This document shows, in pieces, positions 56,040-64,000 of a stretch of DNA of 64,000 nucleotides. The number at the start of each line of letters is the position of its first letter. The stretch's first letter is position 1. The notes under the pieces are model-generated. The model did not search any database, was not told the DNA's origin, and was given only the letters and a program-made list of their open reading frames with translations. The stretch comes from Blumeriella jaapii (Eukaryota > Ascomycota > Leotiomycetes > Helotiales > Drepanopezizaceae). The stretch spans positions 114,309 through 178,308 of the forward strand of contig VWND01000039.1 of assembly GCA_009599575.1 (NCBI GenBank), read 5' to 3'. Position numbers and translations under genes: made by a program.

Positions 56040-59000
56040 TATCCTTCCGTCCGAAAAAAGCGCGCTCTCGAGCTTTTATTTATTAATACGTCGTTATTTA
56101 AATAATCGTACGAATTCAAATCTTCGGAATACGCTTTTAGCCAATTTACAAATTTTGCAAAAGGACCGGAAAGCTTTTTATGCGCTAAATAAAAGTCGCG
56201 CACTTTTAAAAAAGCATATATAAAATCAGACGCGGAATACTACGTAAGATTTTTATTTAAATTTACTTAAAAAACTTTATATTAAAAAGTTTTTCGCTGC
56301 ATTCGACAAGCGATTAATTTTTCGATTTCGTATTTAAGCTTATTAATTATATTAATAAATTTAAAAGCTGAGTTAATCTGATTTAAAAGCGCGTCGTCAG
56401 CTGTTTTACGCAGTCGATTAGCGTAAAAAACTGGATATACGTTTATAATACTAAAAAAATCTAGCTTAAAAACGTTGTCGAAAATTTTGGCTATAATTTT
56501 AAAAAGGCCGTTTGTAAGATTGTCGAGCTTGCGAAAGGGCCGGAAAATCGGAAATAAACGCATATCGAGCTATACGTAATCGCTAACGTTAAAATCGATC
56601 GCGCGGCGAAACTTATTCGCATTTTTTTTCATTTTGTCGTAAGCTTATTAAAAATGCGATTTGGCGAGGTTTCAGGCGTCGTAATAGCGGCGAGCGTACG
56701 CACGAGCTTCGTTTGCGTTTAGTTTGTATAAAAAAATTAAAAAAAAAAAAAATATCGAACTTTCAGTTTTAATTAATATAGGAAATATAACCGTATACAA
56801 TTTCAAAAAATAAAAAGCCATTTAAACTTTCGTATAAAAAAACTATTTAAGCGAAATCTATTATTAAAAAAAATTCGCTTTAATCGTTTTAATAGAAATT
56901 TACGAAAGGTCGAAAGCGTTTTTGCAGGTATTAATTGTAAATTTCGGTCTGACCATCGGTTTCAAAATAAACGGCTATCGAAAGCTTTAGTTGCGTACCG
57001 AATATTTTATTTAATTTAAACCAGAAAGTAAATTAATACTAAAGGCTACGATCGCTAATAATACTTTTTAAAAAGCCAAAATACTTATATACGTAAAATA
57101 TATACAATTTGGCGAAGCTTCGAGCGTCGATATTTTTATAATAAAAAATCGAAATAATTTGTTTAAAAAAGCGATTTATTATTACGAACACGTTATCGTA
57201 ATCGTGTTTGTTTTTATTAAAGCTGCAAAAGTCTATTATAACGTGCTTTTAAAAATGGTCAAAAACAAAAAAAGGCTAAAAAAAGCCGGGGCGCTTATTT
57301 TTTAAAATAAAACTCCTTCGATAAACGTAGCAGTTGCGATAATATTGTTTTACGAAAGCTGTTATACTTCGCTAATAGTATTAATTCGAAAGCAATTGCG
57401 TAGTTTTGCAAGCGCTAAAATAAACGGTAAAAATCTGGTCGTGCATTTTTCGTATAAAAGCCAAACGGAAATAATCGACGTCTGATATTATTAAGCGATC
57501 GTAATATAACAGCAGGTCGCGTTTAAATATATACGAAAACGAAGTATTATTATCGTCGTTTTTTTTCGTAGCGTTTCGTACAGCTTTTTTTCGAAAAGCT
57601 ATCAGGCTGCTAGCTATGCGATTAGCGTAAAAAATTTGGTTAACGATACGAAATACGAAAAAAAAATCAGCTATTTCAATAATAAAAACAGCTGTTTCGA
57701 AAGCCGTGGAAAATCGAAGTTTTTTAATTAAAAAGCGATAATCGATTTAATCGGCTCGAAAAAAAGTTTGCAAACGCTAAATACGTTTAAAAAAATTTTA
57801 GCGGTCGAATTCGCTCGTACGACGTATTAATACGTCAGCTAGAAAATTGTATTTATTTGGTTTATACGTAATAAAAAAATTGTAATCGGCGAAAAGCTCG
57901 GCTCAGCGTGCTTATCGAACGTTTAAGAATTTAAAAGTTATAAAATATTTCAAAATTTTATAATTAATAATTATTTTAATTTAATAAACTGAGCTAGCCA
58001 GTTTAATACGAAAATTGCTTAGAAATTTCACGATTGCAAGCATTTTTTTGTCGTATACGACGTAATTTAGTTTTGCGAAAATTATAGTTTTGTTAAAATA
58101 AGCGACTGAAAGCTAGTCGTCGCTATAAAATTAAGAAAGCACAAAAGCTACTACGCCGTCGAAAGCGTTAATTTTTAATATGCAAAAAAAATTTTGCTTA
58201 TAATATTATAAAACTGATGTAATAATAAAAGCTAATATAAAAAAATCGAAACTTTTCTGATATTCAAAAGTGAAATAAAAAAAAAACGTTAGCTTTAATT
58301 AAATAAATCAAAAGTTTTGCAATTATACCGTAGTTTCGAATAAAACGTCGGTAAAAATTACAAAAACCAAAAAAGTTTTGTATATTTTTTACAATAGTAA
58401 AAAGCTTTTAGTAAGCGACCACGAAAACCTTTTCTAAATTTACTTTTAGATTTTTAATCGAAATAATAAAACTTAAATAACGGATCCGCGTAACGTTAAA
58501 TTTAAATTTCCGAATATCGGCTTGTAATCCAGCGTCAGCAAGCTTTAAAACATTTTGCGAACGTATATAGCGTGTTTCAAAAAATCGGACGAATAAATAA
58601 AAATATTATTTAAATATGCAATGCAAAAATCGTTTAAATAATCGAAAAAAACGTCGTTTATATAACGTTGATAAATTGCGAATTTATTAATAAAACCAAA
58701 AAATAGCATTTTGCATTTATAAGCGCCGTAACGCGTACGAAACGTCGTCAGTTTTTTACTGGCGGAGTTTATTCGAATTTTGTAAAAAGCTTAACGAATA
58801 TCGAGCTTCGTAAAAATTCGCGCTTTCGAAAAACGAATAAAAATCTTATCGATAAAAAAAAAAAATAGCGATTTTTACGAATAATATTATTAAAAATTCG
58901 ATAATCGATACAAAAACGTAATAAACCGTCGGGTTTTTTAGCGAAAAGCATTAAAACAGCGAAAAAAGCGGTGGAAAGTTTAATAAAGCTTTTGTTAAAA

Positions 59001-60290
59001 TTATTTTGCAAATAAGTTTTAATAATCTCGAGTTTTAAAATCGATATTTTATATAAAAAAATGTATTTTAGCTTTTTTTTATTTATAATAAGCTCGATCT
59101 TGTAATCGTAAAGCCGGTAAAAAGCTAGCTCGTTACTGGCGGCTTTAGAAAATACGTGTTCGAGGTTTTTGTATTCCGGAGAAAAAAATTCGAAAAAAGA
59201 TTTATTCGAAGTTAGCTTTGCTAAATTAATTAAAAAGATCGAAATCGATATTTTATTAATTTTGAAACGTTCGAAAAGATTATAAAATTAAGTTTTAAAA
59301 AAAATGTTATACGTAAGGTCGTTTAGTATTTTGTCGATTTCGTACAAAAAGATTGAAAACATTTCAACTGCTTTTTTTTTAAAAATCAGCTTAAAAGCAT
59401 ATGCAGTAATTTAGTAAATAAAAATTGAATAAGCAATAGATTAAAAGATTCGTTTTCGAACTGGTCGTTTAAAAGATTTAAAAAATAGCTTGTTTAAACT
59501 ATCGATTATATTAAATTAAAAAGCTATCGCGGCGAAAGTTTTTTTTCGGTTTTTAATATAATTGTTTTTCGTAAAACAAAAAAGCTGTTTTAACGAAGGA
59601 AAAAAAAAAAAAAAAAAAAAAAAAATAATAAAAGAAAAATCGGCAGCCTGGAAAAATAATATAATTTTTTGTATTATTTCACTAGCGTCGCTATCGAAAT
59701 TAGCATCGCGAATAAAATTCGATTTTTTCGCGCTTTGCATAGCGTCGTAAATCTGTTATAATTGGTTAAAGTTTTTGTTACGTTTTATAGCGTCGTTTTA
59801 ATGGCGAGATTAAATCTTTCGAAAATGTAAATAAAAGATTTTAATACAACGAACGTAAAAGGCTATAAGAAAATAAGATTTCGGCCAATAAAGCTTGCGT
59901 TTATTATAATTTAATAAAACTTAATATTCGGCCAACCAAGCTTTTCTTAGAATTATACTATAATTTCCGAAATTAGTAATTAAAAAAAAAATAAACGATT
60001 ATATTCGATTATTAATAATAAAATTGAAAAGCGTAAAATATATAATTAAATAGCCATAAGCTTTATTATACTTTTTTACAAAAAAAAAAGCCGGAAAAAG
60101 TTAAATCAAAGGTTTTAAAAAAAAAAAAAAAACTTAATTAACGCCGAATCGATTAACGCGTAACCGTTCGTTTCAAAATCGGCGAGCGTTTTTATTTTGT
60201 ACGAAAAGCTATTTTTAATAAATATAACGGAAATTATTAATAAATCGCTATTAAAAAGCTTTCGAACGTCAAAGTAACGTATATCGCGTA
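56040..60290 (-). pseudogene. GypB pol remnant with chromodomain (B4)
   Basis: Minus strand. Protease near 60110-60280 (ADFETNGYALID block). RT around 58770-59400, partly open at 58769-59011 (FAKKPDGLLRFCIDYRIFN). RNase H near 58150-58180. Integrase about 56650-57780. GPY end and chromodomain are open at 56282-56563 (INVYPVFYANRLRKT, KYEIEKLIACRMQRK). The SYDYLNNDVLINKSSRARFF tail lies at 56045-56130. Many stops at Q/W codons. The frame at 59562-59750 (plus) is antisense. Confidence 0.8.
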
Positions 60291-60329
60291 ATACGCCTAA
60301 AAAAAAGATTTTGCTTAAACTTAAGCGTT

Positions 60330-61476
60330 TTTTCGATTAGCGGAAAAGCTTTCGATTTTCTCGTATGCGTTTTGGAAATCGTTTAAAAAAAGGTTTTCGT
60401 TTTTATTATTATTATTAAAAAGCGAATTTTCGGCCGGTTCGATTTCGTTTACATTTATTAGCCTGGGAAGGCTTTTGGAAAGAACCGAAGGTCGGCCCGT
60501 AAAAAATCGTGCAAATTGGCCTCGAATTTTTTAATATAAAATAAAAAACGAGCGTTGTCGTTAGTTCGATCGAAAAAAAAAAACGCTAAAAAGGGCGTTT
60601 TGACGTAAAAAAAAAGGAAAAACAAAAGGCTAAAAAAAAGCTTGTGAAGCATTTAAACGATTTTCGTACGTACGATTTGACTTGTAATACGCTTTGGTTA
60701 AAAACTTATTATTTTAATAAATAATAGATTTAATAAAACGATTCGCGTATAAAGTTCGTTTAGCCAATTGATTTTGTTTTTTTTAATAAACGGCGGTAAG
60801 CCAATTTTTAAAAATCGTTGTACGCGCTTATTCCAAATGCAACTTTTTTCGTAAACGCTTTGGAATTTTATCGCGAAAAGCGTTTCGAAGCTGTTTGTCG
60901 GTTCGTATTTAAGCGTTCGCTGCGAAAATAAAAAATCGCAAATAAAATCGCCAAAAATCGTCGTACGTATTTATTATAAGCATTTTGAATTCGTCTTCGG
61001 CTTTTTAAACGTTTAAAAAATCGGCCAGAAAATCGGCGATTTTTTTTACTAATTTTTCGGAAAATAAAATCGGAACGGTTTAAAATACGCGGGATTAAAA
61101 ATTCTTTTGCTACGCTTTCGATTTGATCGAATATGTAATTTTTGCGAAATCGATCGCTAGCGAAATAATCGTAATAAAATTCGAAGTTATCGAAAACTTT
61201 AGTTTTTTAATAGCGTGCTTTGTAATTTTCACTATTATTTAATTTAAATTTAAAGTTCGGAACGCGTTTTATACGAGCTAATCGAAAATCAGTAAATAAA
61301 TAAAAATTATAACGTTTAAAAAGCGCGCTAAGATTTTGGCCGTTAAAAAAAAATCCAAAAAGAATTCGCGAAAAGCGTAAAAATTGATTTGCAACGTTTA
61401 TTAATTGAAATAAAACGTTGCGAAAAAAAGCAGCAAATTCGCGATTAGCAAAAGCACGTTCGATAGATTTTACCAA
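60330..61476 (-). pseudogene. GypB gag remnant (B4)
   Basis: Minus strand, matching B3 gag. 60458-60652 and 61207-61476 stay open in different frames, and the ENEFKML...RRFLAILF region lies near 60900-60990. The Asn-rich tail is at 60330-60450. The leader (61477-61917) contains long A/T runs and no gene. Confidence 0.65.
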
Positions 61477-61917
61477 ACGCTTTAATTAAAAGGTTTGTCG
61501 CAATCGTATAATTTTCAAAAATTGTCGTTTACGCTTTTGCGTTTTTTTTAATTGATTTTGCAAAAGTTTCAACTAAACGCTTTTAGCGCTAGGCTGCAAA
61601 AAAAAAATGGCAGGCGAAATGATTAACGTTCTGCTTTTTCTTTTATTTTTCTTTTTTCGAAAAAAAAACTGTTTTTTAAAAAAAAAAGTTTTTAAAAAAA
61701 GCTGCTTTTTCGCTAATTGAAAAAAAAAAGATTAAAATATAATAGCAAAAGCTGAAAAGCTCTGCTAAAAGGGGGATCGTTGAACAAAAGCTATTTTTCG
61801 CAAAATGCGGAAATAGACTTTTTTACGACCGGTCGATCATTTTAATATAATCCGTAAAAAATTCGAAAAAAAAAATAATTTACGCCGTCGCTAGCATAAA
61901 AAAAAAGTTGTTAATAA

Positions 61918-62183
61918 TATAACGATTTAATCAGTCGAAAAGCTGGGAAATCAATCAATTAATCGTCGTGTTTATATAATATAAAAAACGAGCTTTTGGT
62001 TTTGTAACAAAAATATTCATTTAAAATCAACAATTGCAAAAAATAAAAGTTGCTAAAAAAAAAAAGCCTTATATACATAAATAATTTCCATAATTAATAG
62101 GAAGACCCACCAGGAGACCAGGGAGCTTGCAACTATACGTAGTTGCTGGGGTGACACGAGGAGCAAACGAGTGAGTCGTCATA
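61918..62183 (-). repeat. B4 5' LTR
   Basis: 266 bp, outer ~90 bp (62095-62183) unmutated with GGTGACACGAGGAGC and GAGTGAGTCGTCATA, inner part RIP-mutated. Confidence 0.9.
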
Positions 62184-62539
62184 TAATAAGTAAAAGAAGC
62201 TGCTTACGAGCCTTGGATCTTAGGTTGTGAAAGCAATAAAGCTGTAAAACAAAAAAAATCGTATTAAAAATATTAAATTGCATTTTTTTAGCGGAAAATT
62301 TTAATATATAATAAAACGCGAGCTTAATAAAGCTTTTATAATTATCGAATATTTTATAACCGATTAAAAAGGTTAATTTGAATTATAATATAAAACATTT
62401 TAATTGCAAACAAATGTAAATAGGCTTTTTAAAAGCGAAAAAGCGAAAAAAAAATTGAAAATGCGTATAAAACATTTGTTTAAATTAGTTTTTATTAATA
62501 AAATTTAATTTTTTAATTTGAAATCTGAAAATAATTGCT

Positions 62540-62717
62540 TGGTTTTATTATATTTTAATTTAATATAATTAAATATCTGGCGTTAGTAGTGTTTTAATAT
62601 AAAATGCGATCGTAAAAAATCATGAACTGAAATGGGACATTTGAATGCAATAGGACATTTGATTTCCCCCATATTATCCGAGTGCCCGCAGGATAAATGT
62701 GGGAAGGCAGCCCACTA
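62540..62717 (-). repeat. M2 right terminal inverted repeat
   Basis: Mirror of 54944-55135. It contains TGGGACATTTGAATGCA and TAGGACATTTG (RIP forms of the direct repeats) and the hairpin ending GGATAAATGTGGG. It ends CAGCCCAC next to TATTA. 62189-62540 is the remaining interior of M2, AT-rich without a gene. Confidence 0.75.
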
Positions 62718-63145
62718 TTAACCGGAAATTGCAAATACATAAGATAAGGGCATTAAAAGAAAAGGGCATTGGACAACGTGACGCCTTGTATTAATACAAG
62801 AATATCACGGCGGCGGATATTTCTGGCTAATAATCTTTCAACACCCTTCGAATTTTTTATTTCTGTTGGTATCACTTAAGAGGGTGTGTATACACAGGGT
62901 TGAGATATTGCAATAACTGGGGTTGTATTGCGAAAGAAATCTAAGAAGTAAACTAGCTATCGCACGGAGTATGTGTAGGTAGGGCTGCACGCTGCAGCCT
63001 ACGGTCACGTGGTATAATTATATAATTGTGCGTATGACCAACCATTATATACCTATATTGGCAACTTTTTTATAAAGATTAACCATAGCTAGGACTAGCT
63101 AAACTCTTTTTAATTGTATATGTAATCGTTTTTTTTTCTACTGTT
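62718..63145. other. Second non-repeat island
   Basis: 428 bp with balanced composition and no RIP pattern, between M2 and B5. I find no convincing ORF on either strand. Perfect palindromes CTTGTATTAATACAAG (62785-62800) and TGTGTATACACA (62885-62896) and a CACGTG box near 63008 stand out. It may be former intergenic or promoter DNA. Confidence 0.5.
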
Positions 63146-63512
63146 TGTGAAGATCTAATCAGTCGGAGGGCTGGGAGATCAGTCAACTGGTCGCCGTATT
63201 TATATAATATAAAAAACGAGCCTTTGGTTTTGTAATAAAAATATTCATTTAAAGTTAGTAACTGCAAAAGGCAGAGATGCTAAAAAGAAAATGCTTTATA
63301 TATATAAATAGTTTTCACAATTGATAAAAAACCTATCAGAAAACCAAAAAGCTTGCAGCTATACGTAATTGCTGGAATAATACGAAAGGTGGCAAAAAAA
63401 TAAATCGTTATATTATTTTCCCGTCCGAAAAAAACGCGCCTTCGAGCTTTTATTTATTGGAAAGTCGTTATTCAAATAATCGTACGAATTTAAACCTTCG
63501 GAATACACTTTT
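63146..63512 (-). mobile_element. GypB copy B5, 3' LTR and end of pol only
   Basis: A 267-bp minus-strand LTR (63146-63412, starting TGTGAAGATC) followed by the polypurine tract and about 85 bp of the pol tail (reverse of RARFFRTG...SYDY...). It ends at 63512 in unrelated sequence, so most of the element is deleted. The outer LTR end is unmutated and the inner end RIP-mutated. 63513-63611 shows no feature. Confidence 0.85.
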
Positions 63513-63611
63513 TGTAAGGATTGAAAGGCAGGGAAACATTAGTTCAGACAATAAAGCTTAAATAAAATCGGGTTAATAGTCAGACTGATTTTTACTTTTT
63601 ATATTTTTAGT

Positions 63612-64000
63612 AAAAAGCGCTTATAAATATAAAAGGAGAAATGGAGCCCTCGAAAAAAGTATTTCCTAAAAAACTAGGCGAATATCAGGAACCAATATTA
63701 CGTATATAAGTCAGGTGATCCGCCAAGACCCCCTGCCTCCTACCAACCCTCGAATAATACTTTCTGCGGATAGGCCGTAGGGGCCGGATAGTATTATAAG
63801 GGTTGGAAATAATATTTAAATAAAACATTTTATAGAAATGATTGCTAAAGAACCAATTATTAGAATTATATTGAAAAAAAATTGAAAAAAGATCGGGATG
63901 GAGGCTGGAAAAGCATATTAAATAAGATTCGCTTAGTTTCTTAGGAAATACTTTTTTCGAGGGCTTTATCTTTTTTTTTTTTGTATTTATAGGCGCTTTT
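63612..64000. mobile_element. TirN, inverted-repeat (MITE-like) element cut by the window end
   Basis: About 70 bp at 63612-63683 (AAAAAGCGCTTATAAATA, then GCCCTCGAAAAAAGTATTTC, ending GGCGAAT) recur inverted at 63927-64000. Inside lies a second inverted repeat (CCAACCCTCGAATAATACT at 63743-63761 with AGTATTATAAGGGTTGG at 63790-63806), so the whole unit could fold back on itself. It has no coding capacity. The right end and TSD lie outside the window. Confidence 0.7.

Larger units (their letters stand above)
55773..62183 (-). mobile_element. GypB copy B4, full-length, RIP-mutated
   Basis: A 6411-bp minus-strand element with two 266-bp LTRs and the perfect TSD TAATA (55768-55772 and 62184-62188), inserted in TirM M2. 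The order on its own strand is LTR, leader, gag, protease, RT, RNase H, integrase, chromodomain, LTR. Confidence 0.92.
54944..62717. mobile_element. TirM copy M2, non-autonomous TIR element, interrupted by B4
   Basis: The two ends are inverted repeats: 54944 onward (ATGGGCTGCCTTCCC...) and, reversed, 62717 backward (GTGGGCTGCCTTCCC...), each next to TA. Removing B4 (55773-62183) and one TSD leaves about 1.36 kb. Terminal features in order are a 12-bp hairpin (CCCACATTTATCC...GGATAATGTGGG), two direct CAAGTGTCCCA repeats (55001-55011, 55019-55029) and ~150-165 bp subterminal repeats. No transposase is present, so it would depend on another element. A Tc1/mariner-like affiliation rests only on the TA flank. 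Confidence 0.7.

Overview
The window looks like an AT-rich, repeat-filled block from the nuclear genome of a filamentous ascomycete (Pezizomycotina). Three things point there. Nearly every repeat is riddled with C-to-T/G-to-A changes that turn TGG and CAA codons into stops, the signature of repeat-induced point mutation (RIP). The repeats are Ty3/Gypsy retrotransposons, three of the four families carrying chromodomains. The one gene-like unit outside the repeats has a short 58-nt GT-AG intron typical of fungi. I see no rRNA, tRNA or CRISPR array and no intact housekeeping gene.

I name four Gypsy families here. GypA has 172-174 bp LTRs and a chromodomain (copies A1-A3). GypB has LTRs of about 266-270 bp and a chromodomain (B0-B5 plus an inverted fragment). 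GypC has LTRs of about 257-262 bp and a chromodomain (C1, solo LTR C2). GypL is a large element with 267 bp LTRs. There are also two families with terminal inverted repeats, TirM (M1, M2) and TirN.

Target-site duplications (TSDs) let the layout be read as a nest. TirM copy M1 holds GypB copy B0 (minus). B0 holds GypC (1-3702, which began left of the window) and B1 (4299-46654, TSD GCCGT). B1 holds GypL (7242-43187, TSD CGAT). GypL holds B2 (13647-20062, TSD CAACG, splitting the integrase reading frame) and B3 (23488-41708). B3 holds A2 (32317-38367, TSD CTAAC). Inside B3 the order is scrambled: a 2.4 kb block (25264-27655) is repeated at 31100-33524, and between the two sits an inverted 3.4 kb piece whose diagnostic bases match B2.

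Right of the nest, M1 also contains A1 (47000-52986, minus, TSD ATAAT), the only element not heavily RIP-mutated, and a solo GypC LTR (53397-53658, TSD CTTGG). A 1.2 kb non-repeat island follows (53738-54943). It carries a two-exon gene for a 48-residue secreted peptide with six cysteines, an effector- or defensin-like candidate. The island is bounded on the right by TirM copy M2 (54944-62717), which is interrupted by the full-length RIP-mutated B4 (55773-62183, TSD TAATA). After a second small island (62718-63145) come a GypB end fragment (63146-63512) and a TirN inverted-repeat element running off the window.

The retrotransposon genes would have worked together as Gag capsid, protease, reverse transcriptase/RNase H and integrase, with chromodomains directing integration into heterochromatin, but every copy here is broken. 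The secreted peptide gene is the only plausible functional gene.
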